A stretch of 64,000 bases of DNA from Aeromonas hydrophila subsp. hydrophila ATCC 7966 (lineage in GTDB: Bacteria; Pseudomonadota; Gammaproteobacteria; Enterobacterales; Aeromonadaceae): NCBI RefSeq assembly GCF_000014805.1, contig NC_008570.1, forward strand, positions 1 to 64,000, read 5' to 3'. The position numbers and the translations under genes are program-made. Positions 31,551 to 40,511 of this stretch are shown here, piece after piece. The notes beneath the pieces were generated by a model that worked only from the letters and a program-made list of their open reading frames with translations, did not search any database and was not told the origin of the DNA. Position 1 is the stretch's first letter; each line of letters opens with the position of its first letter.

Positions 31551-32888
31551 TCAGTGGTTGACGACTTTCTTGGCGTTCCACACCGTCATGGCGAGCAGCA
31601 TGGAGACCACGGAGGCTCCGAGCCAGAAGTACTGGGCGCTGCTGAAGTCGTAGTGGGTGACGCCGTCGATCTCGCTGGTCTTGATCAGGGCGGCGGAGAC
31701 CAGCTCCTGGATGGAGGCGGCGATGTAGGAGCAGAGGCCGATGAAGCCCTTCACGGCGCCCACTGCGGTCTTGGGCATCAGGTCGCAGGCGGTCAGCCCG
31801 GCCAGGAAGACCACCAGCCCGCCGATGGCATAACCGATCAGGGCGAGGGCGACGGCATCCATCATGCGGCTCTGCGGGCCCCAGAACATCAGGCACATGC
31901 CGGCCACGTTGGCCAAGCCGTAGAGCAGGGTCGGGATGTGGCGGTTGGCGTTGAACAGCTTGTCGGAGATGATCCCGGCCAGAATGGCGCCGAGGAAACC
32001 GGCGATGGGATAGGCCGACATGGCGAAGCCGGCGTCGATCAGGCTGTAGCCCTTCTGCTCCTGCAGGTAGAGCACAGCCCAGGAGCTCATGGCGTAGCGG
32101 GACATGTACATGCAGGCGCAGGCGGCGGCGATGAGCCAGACGGCGGGTTGCTTGAGCACGAACAGCTGGGCGCGGCGGATTTCGGCCGGGTCCACCTTCT
32201 TGGCAATCTCGGGTGTTTCACCAAAGGCGACGGCCGGCTCCGGCAGGGCGTAGGTCTGCGGGCGATCTTTCAGCACCAGATACATGCACAGGGCGGCGAT
32301 CAGGGAGGCGATGCCGGCGCCGATGAAACCGGCCTTCCAGCCGAAGTAGCTGACGATGGTGGCGGTCAGGATCCAGGAGATGCCTTCCCCTATGTTGCGC
32401 GAGCCGCCCCAGATGGAGTAGACCGAGCCCCGCTGCTTGGGGGAGAACCACTGGAAGATGGAGACGCAGGAGGGGGCGGACCCGACGGACTGGAACCAGC
32501 CGTTCAGGCCCCACATCAGCACCAGAAAGAAGGTGGCGGTGTTCATGCCCATCAGGATGGTGCAGATGGACGAGAGCCCCAGCGAGACCGACATGAAGCG
32601 GCCTATGTTGGCGTAGTCGGAGAGGAAACCGTTGGAGAACTTGCCGACGGCGTAGGTGAACAGGAAGGCGGAGCCGATGACCCCCAGCTCTTCCAGGGTC
32701 ACCACGCCGGAGTCCAGCATGGGCTTCTTGACCACGTTGAGGCTCATGCGCACGACATAGAACATGGCGTAACCGAGTACCAGACCCAGGAAGACCTGCC
32801 ACTGGTACTTGCGGTAAATGGAGCGGATTTTATCGGGCGAGGCTTCCATGACCGGCAGGTCGGCTCGCGTCTTGAAAAAGTTGAACAT
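31551..32888 (-). CDS. pgtP: Phosphoglycerate/PEP:phosphate antiporter (MFS organophosphate family)
   Basis: A 445-residue permease of the UhpT/GlpT/PgtP organophosphate:phosphate antiporter family. The family signature surrounds [20 protein letters not shown] and includes the loop [18 protein letters not shown]; about twelve membrane helices are evident ([36 protein letters not shown]). Assignment to PgtP rather than GlpT/UhpT rests on the adjacent divergent pgtCBA sensor genes, known in Salmonella to induce PgtP for uptake of 2-/3-phosphoglycerate and PEP. Confidence 0.88.
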   Translation of the reverse strand: MFNFFKTRADLPVMEASPDKIRSIYRKYQWQVFLGLVLGYAMFYVVRMSLNVVKKPMLDSGVVTLEELGVIGSAFLFTYAVGKFSNGFLSDYANIGRFMSVSLGLSSICTILMGMNTATFFLVLMWGLNGWFQSVGSAPSCVSIFQWFSPKQRGSVYSIWGGSRNIGEGISWILTATIVSYFGWKAGFIGAGIASLIAALCMYLVLKDRPQTYALPEPAVAFGETPEIAKKVDPAEIRRAQLFVLKQPAVWLIAAACACMYMSRYAMSSWAVLYLQEQKGYSLIDAGFAMSAYPIAGFLGAILAGIISDKLFNANRHIPTLLYGLANVAGMCLMFWGPQSRMMDAVALALIGYAIGGLVVFLAGLTACDLMPKTAVGAVKGFIGLCSYIAASIQELVSAALIKTSEIDGVTHYDFSSAQYFWLGASVVSMLLAMTVWNAKKVVNH

Positions 32889-33201
32889 GGGGTTCTCCGT
32901 TTATATTTGGCAGCTTGGTTTCAGAGGGAGCTCTGATAGCGGCTGCCATCATATGAAGGGAGAAATTCAGCCGGCAAAAAGCCGGATATGGGTCAACTCT
33001 GACTCAATCATGGGAAAACCATGAGTCAAAAATGACATATTTGAACTGTCCTATTGATATTCGATGAATAACAATAGCGGTATGCCGAGGCATAATGAGT
33101 CAGAACTGGCTCATCCTCGTGGAAATAAAAATAACGGCATGTGCCAAATATTAGATGTACTGCACATAATCCTGAATTAAAGCGCGAGTCGACCGATAGT
33201 C
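32889..33201. promoter_or_regulatory. pgtP/pgtC divergent control region
   Basis: A 313-base AT-rich gap holding the promoters of pgtP (minus) and pgtCBA (plus). It contains CCGGC-AAAAA-GCCGG (32971-32985), an inverted repeat TGACTCA...CATGG-GAAAA-CCATGAGTCA (33000-33028), the palindrome TATGCCGAGGCATA (33081-33094) and ATGAGTCAGAACTGGCTCAT (33095-33114). The shared TGAGTCA word makes the second and fourth the likely PgtA binding sites, about 90 bp apart. No gene is seen. Confidence 0.6.
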
Positions 33202-34461
33202 ATGCACCTCTTTTTCCGCCGGCTGGCCCTGCTCACGGGCTGCGTTTTGTTGCCATTCAGCACCCTTCAGGCCGCCTCGCTGACGGTGCTTACCTCCTTT
33301 TCTGAGGCGCCGGTCAAGGCAGTGATCGAGGGCTTTGCCGAACAATATCCCGGGGTTCGGATCGAGGTTATTTATCGACGCACCATTCCCTCCCTGCGCT
33401 TATTAACGGAAGCCGGTGCACCGAAAGTCGATATTATCATGTCGTCATCGCCGACTTTTTTTAACACGCTGGACAAAGCCGGTTTGCTGGCAGCTTTGCC
33501 AAATGAAACTATGCCACCTAAATGGCTCACTCCTCATACGCTCGGGCTGGGCAATAAAGTGGCCGTGGTCGGTTATTCCAGCAGCGGCATCATGTATAAC
33601 CGCCATTATCTGGCCAAATATCAGCTGCCGCTGCCGACCACCTGGCAGCAGCTGGCGTCCCCGCTCTTCATGGGGCACGTGATGATGAGCTCGCCCTCCC
33701 AGTCCGGCACCACCCACATGATGGTAGAGAGCGTGCTGCAGCAATATGGCTGGCAGCAGGGTTGGGCCCTGCTGATGCGGCTGGGCGGCAACCTGTCGGC
33801 CATCACGGCGCGCAGCTTCGGGGTGAGCGACGGCATCAGCCGGGGTCTGGCGGGGGCCGGCCTGGTGATCGACAGTTACGCCCTCAACAGCCAGGCCCGC
33901 TTCGATCACGTCGGCTTCAACATCATGCCCGACTCGGTGATCCTGCCGACCTACCTGGGGGTGGCACGCCACAGTACCCAGCCGGCCAGCGCGGCTCTGT
34001 TCATCCAGTACCTGCTCTCCGATAGCGGCCAAGCCATCATCGCTACCCCCGGCATGGCCAAGGCCACCTTGAGCCAACCCCGGCTGGCCCGGCAGACCCG
34101 CTATGTCACCGACAAGGCGCTGCTCTATCGGCGGGCCGGTCTGCTCAAGGCCCTGTTCGAGCAGACCATCACCCAGCAGCGACCCAGGCTGAAGATGACC
34201 TGGCAGGGGATCAACGGTCTGAATACCCATGGCGAGCCCTGGCGGGTCGCGCTGCTGGAGCAGGCCGTCGCCAAGGCGAGCACGCCGCCGCTGAGCGAGC
34301 AGGAGGCGCAGGATCCGGCGTTGCTGGCGCTGTTTGACGGCCTCTATGACCGGGAGCAGGGCAATCCGCAGGCGGAGCGGGTGATGCATCAGTGGCGCCA
34401 GGCGACCGAGGCGCGTCTGCACGAGGCGCAGCGTCTGGTCGAACAGGCAGCCAGACCATGA
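33202..34461 (+). CDS. pgtC: Phosphoglycerate sensing periplasmic protein PgtC
   Basis: A 419-residue exported protein: signal peptide MHLFFRRLALLTGCVLLPFSTLQAA, then an ABC-type substrate-binding fold (LTVLTSFSEAPVKAVIEGFAEQYPGVRIEVIY, KVDIIMSSSPTFF, VGYSSSGIMYN). In Salmonella PgtC works with PgtB and PgtA to induce pgtP. It is not followed by ABC permease genes, so a sensing role is more likely than transport. The stop overlaps the pgtB start as ATGA. Confidence 0.82.
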   Translation: MHLFFRRLALLTGCVLLPFSTLQAASLTVLTSFSEAPVKAVIEGFAEQYPGVRIEVIYRRTIPSLRLLTEAGAPKVDIIMSSSPTFFNTLDKAGLLAALPNETMPPKWLTPHTLGLGNKVAVVGYSSSGIMYNRHYLAKYQLPLPTTWQQLASPLFMGHVMMSSPSQSGTTHMMVESVLQQYGWQQGWALLMRLGGNLSAITARSFGVSDGISRGLAGAGLVIDSYALNSQARFDHVGFNIMPDSVILPTYLGVARHSTQPASAALFIQYLLSDSGQAIIATPGMAKATLSQPRLARQTRYVTDKALLYRRAGLLKALFEQTITQQRPRLKMTWQGINGLNTHGEPWRVALLEQAVAKASTPPLSEQEAQDPALLALFDGLYDREQGNPQAERVMHQWRQATEARLHEAQRLVEQAARP

Positions 34462-36890
34462 GCCGGCTGGGGCGCATGCTGGCCATGCCGCGCACTCTGG
34501 GGCGGCGGCTCATCCTCGCCTTCGTGACCATCACGGCCCTGACCGGTGCCATGGGCATGGCCGCCTATGTGATGTGGGATCGGCTGGGCCGGCAGATCCA
34601 CCTCATCGTGGAAGAGAGCCTGCCCGCCATCGACGGCGCCTACCAGCTTGAGCGGGCCAGCTCCCGCCTGTTGTTGTTGCTGGCCCAGCTGCGCGATACC
34701 CGGGACCCGGTGCAGTACCAGCGCCTCTCCAACGCGGTGTCGACCACCCTGCGGGACATCCAGCGCGCCTACCTGCTGGGCACCCCGGGGGATCAGACAC
34801 CTTCGCAGCGCCAGGCGTTCGAGGAGCTGGGCGCGCTGGTGGCGGATCACGGGCGCTATCTCAAGCCGCAGATCGATCACGCCGAAACCCTGCAGCAGTT
34901 GCAGAAGCGCAGCAACTGGCTGCACCAGGATCTGGTGGACGATGCCGCCCCTCTGCTGCAGGAGGTGGAGTGGCATCTGACCAGCATGGTGGCCAGCCCG
35001 GACGACATGAGCGAATTTGGCAACGTCATCAAGGAGTTCTCCGCCCTGCAGGATCTCACCTTCAAGGAGAATGAGCTGCAGTCGCTGGTGGGCGAGGTGA
35101 TCGCCCAGCGCTATCAGCAGGATCTGGAGAGCGCCTTCCTGTTCATCGGCTACAAGATTGACGAGATAGACGCGCTGACCTCGCGGCTGGCGGAGTACCC
35201 CTCGACCGTGAGCTATCGCCAGATCCTGCAGGACATCATCACCCTGGTGAAGCCGGATGGCCCGCTGCACCGGCTGCTGCTGGCGGATGTGCTGACCCAC
35301 CAGCAGCTGACGGCCCTGCGACCGCGGCTGGACGACGCCGTATCGCGTTATCACCAGCGGGTCAGCCTGATGGTGAGTGACGCCAACCGCTCCCTCAGTG
35401 CGCTGGGGGAGGACAGCAGCCAGCTGGTGGCGACCGGCAAGCTGGTGATCCTGGTGGTGCTGGCACTCACCCTGCTGCTCAGCATCTTCGTGCTGGTGGT
35501 GTTGATCGGCCGCCGGCTGATCAAGCGGCTCGACCTGTTGGGACAGGAGCTGGACAGGGTGGCGGCAGGCCGGCTGGACGTGCCGGTCAGCACCTGCGGC
35601 CGGGACGAGATCGGCCGGCTGGGCGACAGCCTGCGCCACTTCAGCCTGCAGTTGCAGCAGATGGAGCGGGCCAATGCCCTCAACCTCATCAACAATACCC
35701 AGGCCTGCCTCATCACCTGCCATCCGGATGGCACCATAGAGTCGGTCAACCCGAGCGCGCTCACCCTGTTCCAGCAGACCGGCGTCGAACCGGGCCAGCC
35801 GTTGTGGCAGGCCTTTCCGGCAGAGGCGGGGGTGGTGCTGGCCGATCAGTTCAGGGCGGGCCAGCCGCTGCACCGGTTCGGCCACAGCGAGTGCACCCTG
35901 GCCTGTGGGCTGGGTGAGGCGCCCCGCTTTTTGCACCTCAACCTGCGTCGCTTCGAGCAGGGGCGCGGGTACAGGTTCATCATCACCATCACGGATGTCA
36001 CCCGCCAGGAGCTGACGGCCAGGGAGCTCAGCCTGCGGGTGGCGGAGCGGACCCGCGAGCTGACCGAGAACAACCGGCTGCTGGCGGAGGAGGTGGTGCA
36101 GCGCCTGCAGGCGGAGCGCACCCTGCTGCAGACCCAGGATGAGCTGATCCAGGCTGCCAAGATGGCGGTGGTGGGGCAGGCGATGACCAGCCTGGCTCAC
36201 GAGCTGAACCAGCCGCTGTCGGCGATGATGACCTACCTCTACACCAGCCGGACGGCGCTGGCCACCGGTCAGCTGCAGGCGCTGGACCAAGATCTGGGCA
36301 GGCTCGATAAGCTGGGGCGGCGCATGAGCCGGATCATCAACGCTCTGCGCCACTTCGCCCGCAAGTCGCCGGCCGAGGAGGTGCGGGTCCGGCTCGCGCT
36401 GGGGGCGCTGGCTGAGCAGGCCATGCTGCTGCTGGAGACGCGGGCGAAGCGCGATGGCTGCATCCTCTGCAACGAACTGCCGGACGGGCTCTGGCTCGAG
36501 ACCGACCCCGTGCTGCTGGAGCAGGTGCTGGTGAACTTGCTGGTGAACGGACTGGATGCGGTGGCCGGGCTGACGCGGCGCGAGATCCGGCTGCAGTTGC
36601 TGGAACGAAGCGAGGCCCGGCTGCGGCTGGCGGTGGTCGACAGCGGCGCCGGCTTCAGCGAGGCCATCCTGCCGAGGCTGTTCACCCCCTTCACCACCTC
36701 CAAGGAGGTTGGACTGGGGTTGGGGCTGACCATCTGCCGCTCCCTGCTGGCCCGTTGCGGCGGCGAAATCATGCTGGGATCGGCGCTGACCGGCGGCGCC
36801 ATGGTGATCATGGAATTTGCGTTGGCCGACCCTGCCGGGTCGGTCGCCCATCAGAACGAGGAGAACGCCATCGATGCTGTTGCCCGCTAA
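34458..36890 (+). CDS. pgtB: Phosphoglycerate transport sensor histidine kinase PgtB
   Basis: An 810-residue membrane kinase, longer than Salmonella PgtB. TM1 lies near residues 18-41, a large periplasmic helical region follows (about 42-328), TM2 at 329-351 (VILVVLALTLLLSIFVLVVLIG), then HAMP (RRLIKRLDLLGQEL...GRLDVPVSTCGRDEIGRLGDSL), a PAS-like region, and the kinase core SLAHELNQPLSAMMTYLY with His581, N box VLVNLLVNGLDAV and G boxes DSGAGFSEAIL, GLGLGLTIC. This is DctB/HPK4-like. It overlaps pgtA by 17 bases. Confidence 0.87.
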   Translation: MSRLGRMLAMPRTLGRRLILAFVTITALTGAMGMAAYVMWDRLGRQIHLIVEESLPAIDGAYQLERASSRLLLLLAQLRDTRDPVQYQRLSNAVSTTLRDIQRAYLLGTPGDQTPSQRQAFEELGALVADHGRYLKPQIDHAETLQQLQKRSNWLHQDLVDDAAPLLQEVEWHLTSMVASPDDMSEFGNVIKEFSALQDLTFKENELQSLVGEVIAQRYQQDLESAFLFIGYKIDEIDALTSRLAEYPSTVSYRQILQDIITLVKPDGPLHRLLLADVLTHQQLTALRPRLDDAVSRYHQRVSLMVSDANRSLSALGEDSSQLVATGKLVILVVLALTLLLSIFVLVVLIGRRLIKRLDLLGQELDRVAAGRLDVPVSTCGRDEIGRLGDSLRHFSLQLQQMERANALNLINNTQACLITCHPDGTIESVNPSALTLFQQTGVEPGQPLWQAFPAEAGVVLADQFRAGQPLHRFGHSECTLACGLGEAPRFLHLNLRRFEQGRGYRFIITITDVTRQELTARELSLRVAERTRELTENNRLLAEEVVQRLQAERTLLQTQDELIQAAKMAVVGQAMTSLAHELNQPLSAMMTYLYTSRTALATGQLQALDQDLGRLDKLGRRMSRIINALRHFARKSPAEEVRVRLALGALAEQAMLLLETRAKRDGCILCNELPDGLWLETDPVLLEQVLVNLLVNGLDAVAGLTRREIRLQLLERSEARLRLAVVDSGAGFSEAILPRLFTPFTTSKEVGLGLGLTICRSLLARCGGEIMLGSALTGGAMVIMEFALADPAGSVAHQNEENAIDAVAR

Positions 36891-38151
36891 CCGTCCTGCC
36901 AACGTGCTGCTGGTGGACGATGACGAGGACGTGCTGGAATCCTATTGCCACCTGCTGCGGCTCTCCGGCTACCACCCCAGGGCGACGACTTCGCCCCACG
37001 AGGCGCTGGCGCTGCTGGCGGATCAGTGGCCAGGGGTGCTGGTCTCTGACATCTACATGCCGGCCATGAACGGCATGGACCTGCTGGCCAGCGTGCAGGC
37101 GCTGGACGCTGAGATCCCGGTCATCATGATCACCGGTCACGGGGACATTCCGCTGGCGGTGCGGGCGGTCAAGCAGGGGGCGTTCGACTTTCTGGAGAAA
37201 CCGCTCAATCCGCAAGATCTGTTGGGCCTGCTGGAGCGGGCCTGCCGACAGCGCAGCGCCGTGCTGGCGCGCCGCAGCGAGATCCAGGCGACGGTGGATG
37301 ACGAGCTGATCGGCTCCAGTCCGCAGATAGTGACGCTTCGCAGCCAGCTCAACCAGCTGGCACAAACCGACAAGGACCTGCTGCTGGAAGGGCCGGCCGG
37401 CTCGGGCCGTCACACCCTGGCCCGGCTGCTGCACCGGATCAGCGCCCGCCGGGAGCAAGCCTTCCAGCTGCACGACTGTGTCTCGGCCCCTAGCCTGGCC
37501 GAGGTGCAAGCCAGCCTGGCACAGGCGGGGCAGGGTACCCTGGTGCTGCAATCCCCGGCCCGCCTGAGTGCCGACTGCCAGCGCTGGCTCGGCAACCACC
37601 TGCTGGATCAGGAGCGCAAGGGGAGCAAGTCGCTGCGTGCCATAGGGTTGTTTGACGAGTCGCCGGAGGCGCTGGTGGAACGCCAGCAACTGATGCCGGA
37701 GCTCTACTATTTCCTCTCCCAGGTGCGGCTCAAGCTGCCCCGGCTGGTGGAGCGCAGCTGTGACATCATCCCCCTGTTCCGGGCCTTTCTGCGACAGGGC
37801 TGCAAGCGCATCGGCCGGCCGGTGCCGGCGGTGGACCGCGCCTATCTGGAGACGCTCAAGCGGCATCAGTGGCCCGGCAACCTGCGCGAGCTGCGCAACG
37901 TGGCCGAGCTCTATGCGGTGGGCATCGTCAAGCTGGCCGGCGCGGAGCAGGTTATCCCCCTGGCCAGCGGCAAGGAGCCGCTGGACGACCTGGTGGAGGA
38001 GTTCGAGCGGCGGGTGATCGAGGATACCCTGTTCCTCTTTTCCGGCCGGGTGACCGATGCCGCCCAGTACCTCGGCATTCCGCGCAAGAAGCTCTATCTG
38101 CGCATGAAGAAGCACCAGCTCGACAAGGATCGGTTCAAGCCGGCCACCTGA
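36874..38151 (+). CDS. pgtA: PgtA response regulator with degenerate sigma54-type AAA+ domain
   Basis: A 425-residue NtrC/DctD-type regulator. The receiver has ANVLLVDDDEDVLESY, phospho-acceptor Asp59 in LVSDIYMPAMNG, and MITGHGDIPLAVRAVKQGAFDFLEKP. The AAA+ region is decayed: Walker A reads EGPAGSGRHTLAR (no GK-S/T lysine) near residues 172-184, and neither GAFTGA nor the Walker B DE is visible. A Fis-type HTH (ITDAAQYLGIPRKKLYLRMKK) ends it. It probably works with sigma70. ATG 36874 has GAGGAG upstream and overlaps pgtB. Confidence 0.85.
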   Translation: MLLPANRPANVLLVDDDEDVLESYCHLLRLSGYHPRATTSPHEALALLADQWPGVLVSDIYMPAMNGMDLLASVQALDAEIPVIMITGHGDIPLAVRAVKQGAFDFLEKPLNPQDLLGLLERACRQRSAVLARRSEIQATVDDELIGSSPQIVTLRSQLNQLAQTDKDLLLEGPAGSGRHTLARLLHRISARREQAFQLHDCVSAPSLAEVQASLAQAGQGTLVLQSPARLSADCQRWLGNHLLDQERKGSKSLRAIGLFDESPEALVERQQLMPELYYFLSQVRLKLPRLVERSCDIIPLFRAFLRQGCKRIGRPVPAVDRAYLETLKRHQWPGNLRELRNVAELYAVGIVKLAGAEQVIPLASGKEPLDDLVEEFERRVIEDTLFLFSGRVTDAAQYLGIPRKKLYLRMKKHQLDKDRFKPAT

Positions 38152-38202
38152 GCCCGGCTGCCGGTCGAGTCGTTCGAACGGTTATCCGTACAGGAGCACA
38201 CC

Positions 38203-38517
38203 ATGAGATGCCCGCACTGCATGAGTGAAGGGGTGGCACGGATCGAGGATGAACGGGTGAAGCGAGCCTGCGCCCTGGGCTTGGGGGCCGCGGGCGGCTA
38301 TGCCTGCGCCGCCACGCTCGCCAGAATGGGGGCCGCAACGGGCTCGGTGCTGGGTGGTGTCGGTACTGTCGTCGGTGCCCTGGCGGGAGCGTTGGGTGGT
38401 GCCGTGCTGGGAGGATTGATGGGGGGAGGGTTGGGCTGGTGGCTGGGGCGTACCCTGGATCGACGCCTGTCCCGGCACTATCGCTGCGGGGTCTGCGGCC
38501 ATCGCTTCAGCCGCTGA
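38203..38517 (+). CDS. Zinc-ribbon protein with glycine-zipper membrane insert
   Basis: A 104-residue protein of unusual layout: an N-terminal CPHC (Cys3, Cys6), a long glycine/alanine-rich hydrophobic centre (about 25-75: GLGAAGGYA...GGAVLGGLMGGGLGWWLG), and a C-terminal CGVCGHRF (Cys95, Cys98). The two CxxC knuckles could form one zinc ribbon if the membrane hairpin folds back. AGGAG precedes the ATG. It lies 51 bases after pgtA on the same strand; a link to pgt is not shown. Function unknown. Confidence 0.7.
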   Translation: MRCPHCMSEGVARIEDERVKRACALGLGAAGGYACAATLARMGAATGSVLGGVGTVVGALAGALGGAVLGGLMGGGLGWWLGRTLDRRLSRHYRCGVCGHRFSR

Positions 38518-38564
38518 ATGGGGTTGTGCGCCATGAGCCGCAGAGTTGCTCATGGCGCCTTGTC

Positions 38565-39377
38565 TCAGGCGACGTTGACGCCCTGCAGGGCGAACAACTG
38601 CTCCAGATAGACGGCGACGCCATCCTCGTCGGAGCTCAGGGTCTGTTCGTGGTTGGCCAGCGCCAGCTTGAGCCGGTCGTGGGCATTGCCCATCACCACG
38701 CCGCGGCCGACCATGCTCAGCATCTCGAAGTCGTTCATGCCGTCGCCGAAGGCCACCGCTTGGGACATCTCCAGCCCGTGCTGCTCCAGCACGGCGCGCA
38801 CGGCATTGCCCTTGTGCACCCCGGCGTGCATCACCTCGAGGCAGTCCGGCAGGGAGAAGGTGACGTTGAGCCGATCACCATAACGTTGGTTCAGCTCTGC
38901 CTCGATCTGCAGCAGCTTCTCGTGCTCGCCGATGTAAAACACCTTGTTGACCTTGTCCAGCGGGTGGCTGGCGAGATCGGTCAGGCGATAGCTGAAGCCG
39001 GATTCATGATGGAACTGCAGCAGCCAAGGCATCTCCTCTTCCACCAGCCACTCGTCGCCGTAGTAGAGGTTGATGTGGATGGAGGGGTCGCGCTCCAGCG
39101 CGATCAGCTCGGCCGCCACGCCGTCCGGCAGGGCCTGGTTGAAGATCAGCTGATCCTGCTTGTCGTGCACCACGGCGCCATTGGAGGTGATGAGATAGAT
39201 GTCGAGCCCGAGCGTGTCGCGGATGCTGCGCACATCCACATGGTGACGGCCGGTGGCCACCACGAACTTGATCCCCTGATCCACCAGACGGTGCAGGGTA
39301 TCGCGGGTGCGGGGGGAGATCTGGTGCTGCCCGTTGAGCAGGGTGCCATCGAGATCGGATACAACGACCTTATACAT
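38565..39377 (-). CDS. yigL: HAD-superfamily sugar phosphatase YigL-like
   Basis: A 270-residue Cof-type (HAD-IIB) phosphatase. It has the nucleophile motif VVSDLDGTLL at the N-terminus, VATGRHHVDV, the cap region, and motif III/IV FGDGMNDFEMLSMVG. It is close to E. coli YigL (pyridoxal-phosphate and sugar-phosphate phosphatase), and E. coli also has pldB next to yigL, as here. MYKVVVSD at 39377 was taken as the start because GAGG is seven bases upstream; a second ATG at 39380 is possible. Confidence 0.88.
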   Translation of the reverse strand: MYKVVVSDLDGTLLNGQHQISPRTRDTLHRLVDQGIKFVVATGRHHVDVRSIRDTLGLDIYLITSNGAVVHDKQDQLIFNQALPDGVAAELIALERDPSIHINLYYGDEWLVEEEMPWLLQFHHESGFSYRLTDLASHPLDKVNKVFYIGEHEKLLQIEAELNQRYGDRLNVTFSLPDCLEVMHAGVHKGNAVRAVLEQHGLEMSQAVAFGDGMNDFEMLSMVGRGVVMGNAHDRLKLALANHEQTLSSDEDGVAVYLEQLFALQGVNVA

Positions 39378-39470
39378 CATCACCTCGGGGTTACGAATGA
39401 AAGCGGGAGCAGTGTACAGCAACCGCTCCCGCTACCCCATTTATTTAGGGATACAAAAAATAACCAGCCG

Positions 39471-40511
39471 CTAGTAGCGTGCGAAGAAGGCCAGAGTCGC
39501 GTTGAGCGCGGCCTGGCGCTGGGGATCGGCCTCCATGAACAGCTCGTGCCAGGCCCCTTCTATGCGCAGCGGCTTGCCTCCCTCGCAGCGAGCGAGCGCA
39601 CAGAAGGCATCCTGCGCGGCGTTGTCCACCACGCCGTCATCACCGGCCTGCAGCAGCAGCAGCGGCGTCTTGATGGCGCCGGCCTCGGCCACGGCGGCGT
39701 CCGCCCCCGTCAGCCCCTGATAGATCCAGTGGGCGGTGGCGCCCCCCAACTTGATCTGCGGGCGCTGCTCATAGAGCTCGCGGAAGGCCTGATAGCGGGC
39801 TTCGCTGTGGCTCAGGCCGTTGTCGGCAAAGTCGTGGCTCTCGTACGGGCCCTGGCCCGGGCCGTAGGGAGGCTCGCCCAGCCAGCCGCCGACCGTGCCG
39901 ATGGTGGCCGCCAGCCCCTTGGCCAGCCACTTGGGCAGGCCGCCTAGATTGATGCCCATCATGGGGGAGGAGAGCACGGCCGCCTCGATATCATCGGGCC
40001 AGCGCTCCAGATAGCGGGCCGAGATGGCGCCGCCCATGGAGTGGGCGAGCAGGAACAGCTTGGCGGGCTGGTCCTGGGCGATCACCTCGTCATGAAACTG
40101 CTTGAGATCGAGCACATAATCGTCGAACTGGTCGACATATCCCTTCTCCTGGTCGGCCAGAAGCCGATCGGACAAGCCCTGGCCGCGGTGGTCGATGAGG
40201 TAGAGGCTGTAGCCTTGGCGCCACAGATCCCAGGCCAGCTCCTGATACTTGAGGTAGCTTTCGACCCGGCCGTTGACGATGAGGATGGCGCGATCGACCT
40301 TGGCCTGGCGCAGGGCGGCATAGCGGATGGTGATTCCGTCCTTGCCCTTGAAGGCGCTCTCGACGGCGTGCTGGCGCCAGAAGTCGGGCAGGGTCTGCTG
40401 ATGAAGGGTGGCGACGTCGGCTTCCGGCGTCAGCTGATAGGGATTGTTCACGGCGAGGGCTCCGGCAGAAAACAGGGTCAGGGCCAGCAGGGCGGGCGAT
40501 AACAGGTTCAT
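39471..40511 (-). CDS. pldB: Lysophospholipase L2-like alpha/beta hydrolase
   Basis: A 346-residue serine hydrolase of the PldB family that removes the acyl chain from lysophospholipids. The nucleophile elbow is LAHSMGGAIS, the acid lies in LLQAGDDGVVD, and the histidine in GAWHELFME. The N-terminus looks like a signal peptide (MNLLSPALLALTLFSAGALA), so it may act outside the cytoplasm. The ATG overlaps the stop of the upstream acetyltransferase as ATGA. yigL follows by 93 bases. Confidence 0.85.
   Translation of the reverse strand: MNLLSPALLALTLFSAGALAVNNPYQLTPEADVATLHQQTLPDFWRQHAVESAFKGKDGITIRYAALRQAKVDRAILIVNGRVESYLKYQELAWDLWRQGYSLYLIDHRGQGLSDRLLADQEKGYVDQFDDYVLDLKQFHDEVIAQDQPAKLFLLAHSMGGAISARYLERWPDDIEAAVLSSPMMGINLGGLPKWLAKGLAATIGTVGGWLGEPPYGPGQGPYESHDFADNGLSHSEARYQAFRELYEQRPQIKLGGATAHWIYQGLTGADAAVAEAGAIKTPLLLLQAGDDGVVDNAAQDAFCALARCEGGKPLRIEGAWHELFMEADPQRQAALNATLAFFARY

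Noticed and set aside
33130..33155. A sigma54-like TTTGGCACATGCC (minus strand) upstream of pgtP
   Set aside because: No -12 GC at the needed distance, and the local regulator PgtA lacks GAFTGA.
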